Shown: positions 1-8,611 of the stretch, piece by piece | Position numbering within the stretch: the first letter of the stretch is position 1 | Layout: every line of letters starts with the position of its first letter | Assembly: GCA_035717485.1 (NCBI GenBank) | Contig: DASTIQ010000087.1 | Location: forward strand, 1-45,552 | Direction of reading: 5' to 3' | Length of the DNA stretch: 45,552 bases | DNA from: Thermoanaerobaculia bacterium | GTDB lineage: Bacteria; Acidobacteriota; Thermoanaerobaculia; UBA5066; DATFVB01 | The notes under the pieces: model-generated | Database searches by the model: none | Told to the model about the DNA's origin: nothing | The model's input: only the letters and a program-made list of their open reading frames with translations | Program-made: the position numbers and the translations under genes

Positions 1-154
1 CCGGGGACGCCGTGAACCCGGGAGGAAGGTACAGGGCGTAGCTCTCGGAAGGAGAGTCGGCGCACGGGACGCGGTCGACGACGACTCCCACGGGGAAGGG
101 AGCGGCGGCGGCGGCCGCCGCCGCGAGAACGAGGGCCGCCACGCTCCCACGCAT
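1..154 (-). CDS. Start of a secreted alpha/beta-hydrolase-like protein (partial)
   Basis: Only the first 51 codons are present; the gene runs off the left edge. The ATG is at 154. Residues 1-18 are Met-Arg followed by a run rich in Ala, Val and Leu, a typical signal peptide. Residues 38-46 read SYALYLPPG, the first strand motif common in secreted esterases, PHB-depolymerase-like enzymes and related alpha/beta hydrolases. The catalytic serine region lies outside the window, so the hydrolase call rests on this motif and the signal peptide. There is no Shine-Dalgarno sequence. A TAGAAT hexamer ends 6 nt before the ATG, which suggests a leaderless transcript. It is divergent from the GT-C/TPR gene. 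Confidence 0.5.
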   Translation of the reverse strand, partial: MRGSVAALVLAAAAAAAAPFPVGVVVDRVPCADSPSESYALYLPPGFTASP

Positions 155-160
155 CCGCGG

Positions 161-166
161 ATTCTA
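161..166 (-). promoter_or_regulatory. Candidate leaderless -10 box (TAGAAT) of the hydrolase-like gene
   Basis: On the minus strand TAGAAT is followed by CCGCGG and then the ATG at 154. The 6-nt gap puts the expected transcription start at or next to the start codon. It is one of eight similar sites in the window. Confidence 0.55.
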
Positions 167-263
167 CGCGGCCGCCGGGAGGGCCCGCCCGGTGCCCGGC
201 CTCCTCGACGTATCGCCGCGCCGGCGAAGGTTGATATCGTCCGCGCGTGCTCTTCCCGCCGAA

Positions 264-2510
264 ATGACGACCGTTCTCTCGCGCATCGAAAACGTCCTGC
301 GCGCGTGGGAGAGGCGTCCGTGGCCGGGGCTCCTCCTGGCCGCCTGCCTCCTCGCGTTCGCCAACGGAATGACCGGCGACTTCACGTACGACGACAAGGC
401 GATCGTCCGCGACGACCCGCGCATCCAGGAATGGGGGAACCTCCCGCAGATCTTCACGACGCACTATTTCGGGGGATCTCTGGCGACGGGCACGTCGTAC
501 CGGCCGGTCGATCTGCTGTCGTTCGCGGCGAACTATCTCGTTCACGGCCGGTATCTCTTCGGTTACCACGCGGTGAACGTGGCCCTCCACGTCGCGAACA
601 CCTGGCTGCTCTTCTTCCTCTTCCGCCGCCGCTTCGGCGAAACGACGGCGGGGATCGCCGCCCTCCTCTTCGCCGTCCTCCCCGTCCACGTCGAGGCGGT
701 CACCTCGATCGTCGGCCGCGCCGAAGTGCTCGCCGCGTTCTTCCTCCTGCTCGCGTTCTTCGCGGCGGCCCGCGCGCGCCGCCGGGGCCGCCGATTCCCC
801 GTCGCGGCCTGGACTCTGTATTTCCTCGCGATCCTGACGAAGGAGAGCGCCGTCGTCTTCCCGGGGCTGATCTTCCTCTACGATCTCGCGGCCGACGAGG
901 GATCGTTCGCGCGCCGCTTCGCCGCGCGGCTTCGCCGGCACGCGCTGTTCTACGCGGGGTTCGCGGCGCCGCTCGCGGCGACGTTCGCGATCCGCATCGC
1001 GGTCCTCCACGGCTTCCTGATCTCGAAGCAGGCGGGATTCTTCGAGCTGGAGAACCCTCTCGTCTCTCTCCCGACGCTTTCGCGCCTCGCCAACGCCGGC
1101 GCGGTCATGCTGCGGAACCTCGGCAGGATCGTCTTCCCGGCGCACCTCTCGGCCGACGAATCGGCATGGCAGCTGCCGATCGCGAAGCCGGGAGACGCGC
1201 TCTTCTGGGCGGCGCTCCTCGCGGTCGGCCTCCTCGCCGGATCCGGAATCGCGCTCTTCCGGAGGCGTCCCGCCGCGGGATTCGGGATCCTCTTCTTCTT
1301 CGTGGCGGCGCTCCCGACCTCGAATTTCCTCTTCGCGACCGGAACGATCATGGCCGAGCGGCTGATGTATCTCCCTTCGGCCGGAATCGCGGTCGCGCTG
1401 GCGGCATTCCTGCCGGGCGACGCCGCGGCGCTTTCGCGCCGGCCGGTGCGGGCGGCGGCCCTGGCGGCCGCGATTCTCCTCCTCCTCTTCCGGACGATTT
1501 CGCGGAACCCGGTCTGGGAGAGCGACGAGACGCTCTTTCGGAACCTGATTCTCACGTCGCCGAACAGCGCGAAGGCTCACTACGACTTCGCCTATGCGGA
1601 GGCGGACCGGCGCCGGCATCGCACCGCCTACGATCAGTACGCGGTCGCGACGGCGATCTACGCCCGCTACTACGACGCGTGGGCGGGCCGCGGGAGGATG
1701 GCGGGGGAGCTCGGCGACCTCGCGGAGTCGGTCGAAGACGGACGGAGATCGGTCGCGATCTTCCCCCCGTACGAGAACGGGTGGTTCACGATCGGCGATT
1801 CCGCGGAGCGGCGGGGCGATTTCGCGGCGGCCGACGCCGCGTACGCCGAGGGTCTCCGGAAGTGCCCGACCTCGTTTCCCCTCGCGTACCACCGCGCCGC
1901 ATTCCTTTTCCGCCGAGGCCGGCTCGACGAGGCGGTGGAGGCCTACCGGCTGGCGATCTTTCTCAGCCCCGACATGGCGCTGAATCACGAGGACCTCGGG
2001 CGCGTCTTCTTCGCGAAGGGGTGGACCGAGAAGGCGGAGGTCGAGTGGGAAGCGGCGCTGGACGATTTCCCGACCGACGGCGTGGCGCTCTCGGGGCTCG
2101 CGCGGATCGCCGAGGAGCGGGAGGACTTCGACGAAGCCGCCGAACTGCGGGTGACGCTCTTCGACGCGAGCCGCGACCGGTCGGACCTGCTGGCGCTCCT
2201 CGTCGATCTGCCGCGCGCGCCCGAGACGTCGCGCGACGTCTCCCGGCGATGGGCGGCGTGGAGCCGGCGGCAGCCCTCGCTCTTCGCGGAACCGGCGATC
2301 GCCTCCCGGCGGCCGCCCTCCTCGTCCGCGCTCAGCGCGGTTCCGGGCCGGGCGGGGGCGGCTCCTCCGGCGCGATCGGCGTATCGGCGGAGCATCGCCG
2401 CTGGGCCGCGAGGTGAGGATGCGTCCGCTGATAGCGCAGGATCAGGCCGTGGACGAGGAAGTACGTCACGGTCGCGGCGAGCGCCGACGCGACGACGGAG
2501 CCGACGGTGA
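264..2510 (+). CDS. Multi-pass membrane GT-C-like glycosyltransferase with C-terminal TPR repeats
   Basis: About 748 residues. The first ~420 residues hold many hydrophobic segments. An early FTYDDK stretch (near residue 40) follows the first membrane segment and fits the acidic first-loop motif of GT-C enzymes such as TMTC/O-mannosyltransferase-like proteins. From about residue 430 the protein is soluble and made of TPR-like helix pairs (for example AKAHYDFAYAEADRR and ALNHEDLGRVFFAKGW). The likely role is transfer of a sugar from a lipid-linked donor, but the substrate cannot be read from the sequence. The ATG at 264 is chosen because the frame upstream (open to a GTG at 192) is Arg-rich and has no membrane segment. 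The last ~60 residues are Ser/Arg/Ala-rich and overlap the convergent DUF2062 gene by 179 bp, so the true end may be earlier (frameshift or strain difference). Confidence 0.7.
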   Translation: MTTVLSRIENVLRAWERRPWPGLLLAACLLAFANGMTGDFTYDDKAIVRDDPRIQEWGNLPQIFTTHYFGGSLATGTSYRPVDLLSFAANYLVHGRYLFGYHAVNVALHVANTWLLFFLFRRRFGETTAGIAALLFAVLPVHVEAVTSIVGRAEVLAAFFLLLAFFAAARARRRGRRFPVAAWTLYFLAILTKESAVVFPGLIFLYDLAADEGSFARRFAARLRRHALFYAGFAAPLAATFAIRIAVLHGFLISKQAGFFELENPLVSLPTLSRLANAGAVMLRNLGRIVFPAHLSADESAWQLPIAKPGDALFWAALLAVGLLAGSGIALFRRRPAAGFGILFFFVAALPTSNFLFATGTIMAERLMYLPSAGIAVALAAFLPGDAAALSRRPVRAAALAAAILLLLFRTISRNPVWESDETLFRNLILTSPNSAKAHYDFAYAEADRRRHRTAYDQYAVATAIYARYYDAWAGRGRMAGELGDLAESVEDGRRSVAIFPPYENGWFTIGDSAERRGDFAAADAAYAEGLRKCPTSFPLAYHRAAFLFRRGRLDEAVEAYRLAIFLSPDMALNHEDLGRVFFAKGWTEKAEVEWEAALDDFPTDGVALSGLARIAEEREDFDEAAELRVTLFDASRDRSDLLALLVDLPRAPETSRDVSRRWAAWSRRQPSLFAEPAIASRRPPSSSALSAVPGRAGAAPPARSAYRRSIAAGPRGEDASADSAGSGRGRGSTSRSRRAPTRRRSRR

Positions 2511-2883
2511 GCGCCGCGAGGTAATTCCACCCGCTCCCCCGCAGCGTGTGCCAGAACTTCTTGTGGAGGATCTCCCGCCACGGGAGGCGGGGAGCGAGCG
2601 ACGGGGAGAGGCGGAGAATCTTCTTTCCGAGGAACTCCTCGAACGTGATCACCGGCACGACCGTCCACGGATTGACGACGAAGGTCCCCATCACGACGTC
2701 CACCTTCGAGAGGCCGAGCAGGAAGGCGAGACCGAGGGCGATCAGCGTGTGGAATCCGGTCAGCGGCGTGAAGAAGCTGATGGCGACGCCGAGGGCGAAG
2801 GCCGCGGCGATCCGCTCGGGCGGGTCCTCCTTCCCCATCAGATGGAGGATGAAGCGCTGCCATCGCCCCGAGAAGATGCTCAT
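2332..2883 (-). CDS. DUF2062 inner-membrane protein
   Basis: 183 residues. The sequence fits the DUF2062 family: an N-terminal RFILHLMGKEDPPERIAAAF block, then hydrophobic segments around FALGVAISFFTPLTGFH and LGLAFLLGLSK, the conserved NPWT (in FVVNPWTVVP), and a C-terminal membrane segment near VASALAATVTYFLVHGL. Members are small membrane proteins of unknown biochemical function, sometimes linked to glycosyltransferases. The ATG at 2883 overlaps the thiL stop as ATGA, so it is the last gene of the hsp20-lon-thiL unit and probably translated by coupling. Its Pro/Glu-rich C-terminus (EEPPPPGPEP) overlaps the 3' end of the convergent GT-C/TPR gene. Confidence 0.85.
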   Translation of the reverse strand: MSIFSGRWQRFILHLMGKEDPPERIAAAFALGVAISFFTPLTGFHTLIALGLAFLLGLSKVDVVMGTFVVNPWTVVPVITFEEFLGKKILRLSPSLAPRLPWREILHKKFWHTLRGSGWNYLAALTVGSVVASALAATVTYFLVHGLILRYQRTHPHLAAQRRCSADTPIAPEEPPPPGPEPR

Positions 2884-3818
2884 GCGAGGTGGTCGTATCC
2901 GCGCTCCGGCACCGGGCGGCGGCGGCCGCGCTCCTCGGCGAACACTCCCCGCCCCCGCTCGACGCGCCCGACTTCGGAGACCGGAGTCGCGAGACGGCGG
3001 CCGAGCGCGACGATCGCCGGGGCGCGGCGCGGGGACGCCGTGAAGAGGAGCTCGAAATCGTCGCTCGCCGCCGTGAGGACCCCCGAAGGGATCCCGGAGA
3101 AGACGAGCTTCACCCGGGACGCGCGCGCGAGCCGGTGCGCGTCCTTTCCGAGCCCGTCGGAGACGTCGATCATGGCGGTCGCCCAGCGCCGCCGCGCGAG
3201 GTCCCGCGCGAACGCGATCCGCGGTTCCGGATCGAGGTGGGGCTTCTCGCGCCGCGCCGGGGCTTTCCCCGCCCTTCGTTTCCGGAAGCCGAGCGCTTCG
3301 GCCGCCGCGCCCGCCGTCCCGGTCGTGAACAGGCGGTCGCCGGGAACGGCGCCCGAGCGGAGGACCGGCCGCTTCGCCCTTCCGACGAGGCAGATCGTGA
3401 CGAACGTCGCCGGGGCGCGGGAGAGATCGCCTCCCCACAGGGCGGCCCCGAACGGGCGCATCTTCGCGAGAACGCCTTCCGCGATGCGTTCGGCGTACGA
3501 GGCGACCCGGCCCGGCCCGAGGCCGATCGTGAGGAGGTATCCCTCGGGGTCCGCTCCCATCGCCGCGAGATCGGAGAGGTTGGCCGCCGCGGCCCGGCGG
3601 CCGATCGCGCGCGGACGCTCGCCCCGCAGGAAATCGATCTCCTCGACGAGGGTGTCGGTCGTGATCGCGTAGCGGCCGCGCGCCGCGTCGATCACCGCGG
3701 CGTCGTCGCCGATTCCGACGGCGAGCCGGATTCCCTTTTCGCGCCGCCGCGGAGCCAGGCGCCGCGCGGCCGCGGCGAGCCGGGCCGTGAGCGCATCCTC
3801 CCCGCGAAGGGGGCTCAT
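2880..3818 (-). CDS. thiL: Thiamine-monophosphate kinase
   Basis: 312 residues, the usual length for ThiL. The enzyme phosphorylates thiamine monophosphate to thiamine diphosphate with ATP, the last step of cofactor synthesis. Visible signatures are GIGDDAAVI near the N-terminus (metal and nucleotide binding), TTDTLVEEIDF, the NLSDLAAMGADP helix typical of the PurM/ThiL fold, WGGDLSRAP and AMIDVSDGLGKD. The ATG at 3818 overlaps the lon stop (ATGA) and its own stop overlaps the DUF2062 start (ATGA), so translation is probably coupled on both sides. I saw no TPP riboswitch, which fits a gene driven from the hsp20-lon promoter rather than by thiamine status. Confidence 0.93.
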   Translation of the reverse strand: MSPLRGEDALTARLAAAARRLAPRRREKGIRLAVGIGDDAAVIDAARGRYAITTDTLVEEIDFLRGERPRAIGRRAAAANLSDLAAMGADPEGYLLTIGLGPGRVASYAERIAEGVLAKMRPFGAALWGGDLSRAPATFVTICLVGRAKRPVLRSGAVPGDRLFTTGTAGAAAEALGFRKRRAGKAPARREKPHLDPEPRIAFARDLARRRWATAMIDVSDGLGKDAHRLARASRVKLVFSGIPSGVLTAASDDFELLFTASPRRAPAIVALGRRLATPVSEVGRVERGRGVFAEERGRRRPVPERGYDHLA

Positions 3819-6262
3819 GCGGAGGGACGCGGGGGCTCGGGCGGAAGCGGGCCGCTCCGTTTCCTCGGGACGGGCGGTTCGGCCGGCGGAGCCGGCGCGG
3901 CCGGCAGGAGCGCCGCCGCGAGAACCTCGTCCACGCTCGAAACGTAGCGGATCTCGAGCCCCGCGAGAACGTGCGGCGAGATCTGCTCGACGTCGCGGCG
4001 ATTGAATTTCGGCAGCAGGACGTGGCGGATCTTCGCTCGCTTGGCGGCCAGGACCTTCTCCTGGACGCCGCCGATCGGCAGCACCTCGCCGCGGAGCGTG
4101 ATCTCGCCCGTCATCGCGAGGTCCTTGGAAACCGGGCGCCCCGTGAAAGCGGAGATCATCGCCGTCGCCATCGTGATGCCGGCGGAAGGTCCGTCCTTCG
4201 GGATCGAGCCCTCCGGAACGTGGACGTGGAGGTCGTGGTTCTCGAAGTACTCGTCGGGAATCGAGAGCTCCTGCGCGTGCGCCTTGGCGTAGGTCAGGGC
4301 CGCCTGGGCGGATTCCTTCATCACGGCGCCGAGCATTCCGGTCAGCAGGATGCCTCCCTTCCCCTTGACGACGCTCGCCTCGATGAAGAGCACGTCGCCG
4401 CCGACGGGGGTCCACGCCAGCCCCGTCGCGACGCCGACCTCGTCCTTCTTCAGGCGCTCCTCGGAGAAGAACTTCGTCGGTCCGAGCATCCGCGCGGCGA
4501 CCGCGGGCGTGATCCGGAACTTCGTCTTCTTCCCGCGGGCGACCGCGACGGCGACCTTCCGGGCGACGGACCCGATCTCGCGCTCCAGGTTCCGCAGCCC
4601 CGCTTCGCGCGTGTACCCCTCGATGATGTGCCGCAGGCCGGCGGTCGTGAACTCGATCGCGTGCTCGGTCACCCCGTTCTCGTCGAGCTGCTTCGGGATG
4701 AGGTGCTGGCGCGCGATCTGGAGCTTTTCCCCTTCCGTGTATCCCGACAGCGAGATCACTTCCATCCGGTCGAGGAACGCCGGCTGGATCGGGTCGAGCA
4801 TGTTGGCGGTCGCGACGAAGAGGACGCGAGACAGATCGTACGGGACGCCCAGATAGTGGTCGCGGAAGGTCGAGTTCTGCTCGGGATCGAGCACCTCGAG
4901 GAGGGCCGAGGAAGGATCGCCGCGGTAGTCGGCCCCGAGCTTGTCGATCTCGTCGAGCATGAAGACGGGGTTCGAGGTTCCGGCCTGCGAGATTCCCTGG
5001 ATGATCCTTCCCGGCAGCGCGCCGACGTAGGTGCGGCGGTGCCCGCGGATCTCCGCCTCGTCCCGCACGCCCCCGAGCGACAACCGGATGAACTTGCGGT
5101 CGAGAGCGCGCGCGATCGAGCGGCCGAGCGACGTCTTGCCGACCCCCGGCGGTCCGACGAAGCAGAGGATCGGCCCCTTCATCGTCTTTTTCAGCGTCTT
5201 GACCGCCAGGAACTCGATGATGCGCGCCTTGATCTTCTCGAGGTCGTAATGATCCTCGTCCAGGATCCGGCGCGCGCGGTCGAGGTCCGACGCGTCCGTC
5301 GAGTAGGTTCCCCACGGGAGGCCGGTCATCCAGTCGAGGTACGTCCGGATGATCGCCGTCTCGGCGGAGTCGGGATGGCTTCGTTCGAGGCGCTTGATCT
5401 GCTTGCCGACTTCCGCGGCCGCCTCCTCGGAGAGCTTCTTCTCGCCGACGAGACGGCGGTAATGCTCGATCTCCTCCGAGAGCTCTTCTCCTTCGCCCAG
5501 CTCCTGCTGGATCGCCTTGAGCTGCTGGCGCAGGAAGTACTCGCGCTGCGACTTGTCCATCTCGCCGCGCGCCTGCGACGTGATCTCCTGCTGCATCGTG
5601 AGGACGTTGATCTCCTTGAGGATCTCTTCGTTGACGAGGCGCAGGCGCGGGATCGCGTCGACGGTCTCGAGGACGCGCTGGGATTGCTCGGCCTTGAGCT
5701 CCATGTTGGAAGCCGCGAGATCGGCGAGACGAGCGGTGTCCTCGAGGTTGGCGGCGATGAGCATGACCTCGGGCGAGATGTTCTTGCCGAGCGTGACGCT
5801 CCGCTCGAGGTTCTGCTTCACCCCGCGGACGAGGGCTTCCTCCTCCGGAGCCAGACGCTTCGACGGCTCCGGCTCCGGAACGCGCGTCACCTTCGCGCGG
5901 AAGTAGGGATCCTGCTGGAGGAACGAGTTGACGCGCGCCCGGGAGACTCCCTGGACGAGGAGGCGGATCCGGCCGTCGGGGAGCTTCAGCATGCGCATGA
6001 TGGCGGCGAGCGTGCCGACGTCGTGGAGGTCGCCGGGAGCGGGGTTCTCGTTTTCGCTGTTCTTCTGGAGGGCCAGCATGATCACCCGCTGCTCCGCGAG
6101 GGCCGCGTCGACGGCGTTGATCGACTTCTCGCGGGAGACGGAGAGCGGCACGATGATGTAGGGGAAGACGACCATGTCCTTCAGGGGCAGAACGGGAACG
6201 ATGTCGGGGATCGGGATCTCTCCGACGGACTCCGCCGGTTTTTCGAATTCCCTGTCGGGCAT
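3815..6262 (-). CDS. lon: ATP-dependent Lon protease
   Basis: 815 residues, full length for bacterial LonA. The order is: N-terminal substrate-binding LON domain ([18 protein letters not shown] at the start), a coiled coil with [20 protein letters not shown], an AAA+ module with Walker A GPPGVGKT (residues 370-377) and Walker [11 protein letters not shown], and a C-terminal protease domain. The catalytic Ser lies in PKDGPSAG (about S693), with its Lys partner about 43 residues on in EKVLAAKRA. It degrades misfolded and regulatory proteins in the cytoplasm. Start and stop overlap both neighbours: TGATG with hsp20 (1 bp) and ATGA with thiL. Coupling with a small heat-shock protein points to one proteostasis operon. 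Confidence 0.97.
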   Translation of the reverse strand: MPDREFEKPAESVGEIPIPDIVPVLPLKDMVVFPYIIVPLSVSREKSINAVDAALAEQRVIMLALQKNSENENPAPGDLHDVGTLAAIMRMLKLPDGRIRLLVQGVSRARVNSFLQQDPYFRAKVTRVPEPEPSKRLAPEEEALVRGVKQNLERSVTLGKNISPEVMLIAANLEDTARLADLAASNMELKAEQSQRVLETVDAIPRLRLVNEEILKEINVLTMQQEITSQARGEMDKSQREYFLRQQLKAIQQELGEGEELSEEIEHYRRLVGEKKLSEEAAAEVGKQIKRLERSHPDSAETAIIRTYLDWMTGLPWGTYSTDASDLDRARRILDEDHYDLEKIKARIIEFLAVKTLKKTMKGPILCFVGPPGVGKTSLGRSIARALDRKFIRLSLGGVRDEAEIRGHRRTYVGALPGRIIQGISQAGTSNPVFMLDEIDKLGADYRGDPSSALLEVLDPEQNSTFRDHYLGVPYDLSRVLFVATANMLDPIQPAFLDRMEVISLSGYTEGEKLQIARQHLIPKQLDENGVTEHAIEFTTAGLRHIIEGYTREAGLRNLEREIGSVARKVAVAVARGKKTKFRITPAVAARMLGPTKFFSEERLKKDEVGVATGLAWTPVGGDVLFIEASVVKGKGGILLTGMLGAVMKESAQAALTYAKAHAQELSIPDEYFENHDLHVHVPEGSIPKDGPSAGITMATAMISAFTGRPVSKDLAMTGEITLRGEVLPIGGVQEKVLAAKRAKIRHVLLPKFNRRDVEQISPHVLAGLEIRYVSSVDEVLAAALLPAAPAPPAEPPVPRKRSGPLPPEPPRPSA

Positions 6263-6699
6263 CACGAGTTTCCTTCCGAGATCCGGATCTGGATCTCGAC
6301 GAACCGCCGGCGCTCCGTGGCCACTCTCGGAAGAGCGACCGTCAGGAGACCGTCGCGGAGCGTCGCGGAGGCCTGTTTGAGATTCACGGGGTAGGGGATC
6401 GGGACGATCTTTTCGAAGTCGCCGAAGAAGCGCTCCATGCAGAGGAACTTCGCGCCCTCCCCCTCCTGGGGTTCGGCGCGCTTGACGCCGCGGATCCGCA
6501 CGCGGTTGCCCTGGGCCGCGACGGAGAGGTCCTCGGCGGAGAGTCCGGGAACCTCCACGATGATGCGGACCTCGTCGGCGTCTTCGAGGACGTCCGCGTT
6601 GGGGTCCCACGCCGCGGCCGTGGCGAGCGCCGCACGCTGGTTCTCGAGGATCCCGGAGAAGAGGCGGTTGAGCTCCGACTGGAGGCGCGTGATTTCCAT
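6262..6699 (-). CDS. Small heat-shock protein (Hsp20/alpha-crystallin family)
   Basis: 145 residues from the ATG at 6699. An alpha-crystallin domain runs from about residue 30 (NADVLEDADEVRIIVEVPGLSAEDL) to about 135. It includes the NRVRIRGVKR strand, FERFFG-like FCMERFFGDF, and the conserved loop seen here as ATLRDGLLTVALPR. Such proteins hold unfolded clients for refolding or for proteases such as Lon, whose gene follows with a 1-bp TGATG overlap. The ATG at 6699 has no clear ribosome site. A TTG at 6729 with GGAGAG about 7 nt upstream would add ten residues and is a real alternative. I found no CIRCE or HAIR operator in the 190 bp upstream. Confidence 0.9.
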   Translation of the reverse strand: MEITRLQSELNRLFSGILENQRAALATAAAWDPNADVLEDADEVRIIVEVPGLSAEDLSVAAQGNRVRIRGVKRAEPQEGEGAKFLCMERFFGDFEKIVPIPYPVNLKQASATLRDGLLTVALPRVATERRRFVEIQIRISEGNS

Positions 6700-6860
6700 G
6701 AGCGGCCCGAACAGGCCGGCGCGTCTCAAGAAGGGCTCTCCGTCGCCCGGGTGTTCCCGGCTCCCGCGTCGGGCTCCAGGCGCGGGGAGACGCGAGCGAG
6801 ACGGGATGCGGGCCCGGCTGCCGCGTCCCGAGGCGTACCGGCGGCGCACGTCGGACGCGC

Positions 6861-6889
6861 GCCCGTATTCACTCGATGGATCGCCGCGC
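6861..6889. repeat. Intergenic repeat element, copy A
   Basis: The plus strand carries GCCCGTATTCACTCGATGG followed by ATCGCCGCGC. The same sequence occurs on the other strand at 17271-17298 with one substitution and one missing base. This copy lies between the nrdR stop and the hsp20 start. The function is unknown. Confidence 0.6.
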
Positions 6890-6892
6890 CCA

Positions 6893-7369
6893 CTATCTTG
6901 CTCCCTTGGGCTGGCGGCGGCCGCTCAGCAGCGTCTTCAGCTCGTCCAGGAACTCTCCGACGTCCTCGAACTGCCGGTAGACGGACGCGAAGCGTACGTA
7001 GGCGACTTCGTCGAGTTCCTTGAGGCGTTCCATGACCAGAGAGCCGATCTCGCGCGTCGTCATTTCGCGATCGGCGCTCTCGTGGAGCCGGTTCTCGGCC
7101 TCGTCGGCGATCGCGTCGAGGCGGGCCGAGGGGATGGGCCGTTTCTCGCAGGCGCGTGAAAGGCCCGCCCGGAGCTTCTTGCGGTCGAACGGCTCGCGCC
7201 GCCCGTCGTTCTTCACGACCATGTAAGGGATGTCCTCGATCGTCTCGTAGGAGGTGAATCGGCGGTTGCAGACGGTGCACTCGCGGCGGCGGCGGATGAA
7301 TTCGCCGTCACGCCCTTCGCGGGAATCGACCACCCGGTCTTCCAGCCCTCCGCAAAAAGGGCACTTCAT
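6893..7369 (-). CDS. nrdR: Transcriptional repressor NrdR
   Basis: 158 residues, the family's usual size. The N-terminal zinc ribbon is plain: CPFCG at residues 3-7 and CTVCNRRF near residue 32, with the conserved [16 protein letters not shown] between them. An ATP-cone domain follows ([20 protein letters not shown]). NrdR senses ATP/dATP and represses ribonucleotide reductase genes. No nrd gene lies in this window, so it acts elsewhere. There is no Shine-Dalgarno sequence. TAGATT ends 6 nt before the ATG, which fits a leaderless message. Confidence 0.97.
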   Translation of the reverse strand: MKCPFCGGLEDRVVDSREGRDGEFIRRRRECTVCNRRFTSYETIEDIPYMVVKNDGRREPFDRKKLRAGLSRACEKRPIPSARLDAIADEAENRLHESADREMTTREIGSLVMERLKELDEVAYVRFASVYRQFEDVGEFLDELKTLLSGRRQPKGAR

Positions 7370-7375
7370 CCGGCT

Positions 7376-7381
7376 AATCTA
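7376..7381 (-). promoter_or_regulatory. Candidate leaderless -10 box (TAGATT) of nrdR
   Basis: On the minus strand TAGATT is followed by AGCCGG and then the nrdR ATG, a gap of 6 nt. No ribosome-binding site could fit in between. Confidence 0.55.
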
Positions 7382-7461
7382 TCCGATTCGCAGTTTCCCG
7401 CCGCGGTCGGCCGGCGGGAGCGCAGAAATCCGCCCGTTCGCGGGAGCGGGCCGTTTCGGGA

Positions 7462-8502
7462 TCAGCGCGGCTCGTCGGCGGCGGTTTCGGCGAGGGCCGC
7501 GAGAGACTCGCGTTTCCGGCGCGGTCCCGCCGCGAAGAGCCAGAATCCCAGGACCGTCACCGGCGTGAAAGCGATGAACCAGTAGACGATCGCCAGCCCG
7601 GTCGCGGCGTCGACGTCGATTCCGTAGAAGAGCGTGAGCGCGACCTGGCAGAGCTTGTGGAAGCCTCCCACCCCTCCGGGCGTGGGGATCGCGAGACCGA
7701 TCAGCGTCGCGACGACGATCAGGATCGACGCCGCGGGCGCGAGCGGCAGCCGGAACGCCCGGAAGAGGAACGCGACCTGTCCGCACACGATCGTCCAGAG
7801 CAGAACGGAGAGGAGCGCGGTCGCGGCGAGCGTCGGCCCGTGACGAACCGGGCGCATGCCGTCGAGAAACGACGAGAACGCGTCTTCGGCCGGCTTGCGG
7901 AGCCGGGCGGGAAGCCACCGGGTCATCCGCGACACGAGCTTTCGGGCGCCCTGCCGGCGTCCCGTCGCGACGAACGCGATCGCGAAGAAGACGGCCGCGC
8001 CGGCGCCCGAGACCAGAGCGAGCGCCCGCATGCTCGAAAAAACGGCGGCCGCGTGGCCCGAGAACGCCGGGTGGAGGCCGGGCCAGAGACCGTAGACGAG
8101 AAAGAGGGCGAGGACGGTCGTGAGGTCGAAGACCCGCTCGAAGAGGACCGACGCCACGCAGGCCGAGAGCGGCACTCGGGTCCGCCGGGCGAGAACGACC
8201 GGACGGACGACCTCGCCCGCCCGGGCCGGGAGGACGGTCGAAGCCGCGAACCCGATGCACGTGGCGGCGAAGGTCGGCCCGAAATCGACCTCGCCGACCG
8301 GCCGGAGCAGCACCTGCCAGCGCCAGGCCCGCAGCGGAATCGCCGTGAGAGCGCACGCCAGGGAGAGGAAGAAGGGAATCGGGGCGACCTGGGCGATCCG
8401 GCGGGCGACGTCGTGGAGATCGACCCGGGCGAGGAAGAAAACGAGCAGCGCGACCGCGAGCGCGACCGAGGCGACGACCTTCCCCCGGTGCGCGTTCCCC
8501 AT
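7462..8502 (-). CDS. Lysylphosphatidylglycerol synthetase-like flippase-domain membrane protein (YbhN/AglD type)
   Basis: 346 residues with about eight hydrophobic segments. Family marks are LRAWRWQVLLRP in the first third, STVLPARAGEVVRPVVLARR, SVLFERVFDLTTV, and the late IPTPGGVGGFHKLCQVAL segment. Members (PF03706-like) are integral membrane proteins that move or modify lipids; the transported substrate is unknown here. The ATG at 8502 is preferred because AGAAGG lies about 5 nt upstream; an in-frame ATG at 8517 would add five residues. It is divergent from the secreted repeat protein and upstream of nrdR on the same strand, with a gap of about 90 bp. Confidence 0.8.
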   Translation of the reverse strand: MGNAHRGKVVASVALAVALLVFFLARVDLHDVARRIAQVAPIPFFLSLACALTAIPLRAWRWQVLLRPVGEVDFGPTFAATCIGFAASTVLPARAGEVVRPVVLARRTRVPLSACVASVLFERVFDLTTVLALFLVYGLWPGLHPAFSGHAAAVFSSMRALALVSGAGAAVFFAIAFVATGRRQGARKLVSRMTRWLPARLRKPAEDAFSSFLDGMRPVRHGPTLAATALLSVLLWTIVCGQVAFLFRAFRLPLAPAASILIVVATLIGLAIPTPGGVGGFHKLCQVALTLFYGIDVDAATGLAIVYWFIAFTPVTVLGFWLFAAGPRRKRESLAALAETAADEPR

Positions 8503-8535
8503 GCCGCCTTCTACCATGAACGACCGTGTTTTCCC

Positions 8536-8564
8536 TTGACTTTCTTGGACTTCGCCCCGAAAAT
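8536..8564 (+). promoter_or_regulatory. Candidate sigma70 promoter of the secreted repeat protein
   Basis: TTGACT at 8536-8541 and GAAAAT at 8559-8564 are separated by 17 bp in the divergent gap between the flippase-like gene and the 8612 gene. The -10 match is moderate (4 of 6). Confidence 0.45.
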
Positions 8565-8611
8565 GACTCCAGCTTTATCGGTCGAAACGAGCTCAACTGC
8601 GGAGGGTGAAA

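Noticed and set aside
3819-3830. TPP riboswitch ahead of thiL
   Set aside because: thiL overlaps lon by 4 bp, so there is no room for a leader, and no thi-box sequence was seen.
3971-6394. Plus-strand frame of 807 codons opposite lon
   Set aside because: It is a shadow of lon; the lon frame has every catalytic motif.
6700-6892. CIRCE or HAIR heat-shock operator before hsp20
   Set aside because: No TTAGCACTC-N9-GAGTGCTAA or CTTGAGT-N7-ACTCAAG pattern is present.
8508-8513. TAGAAG 5 nt before the flippase-like ATG as a ninth leaderless box
   Set aside because: It lacks the conserved last T, and AGAAGG within it can serve as a ribosome site.
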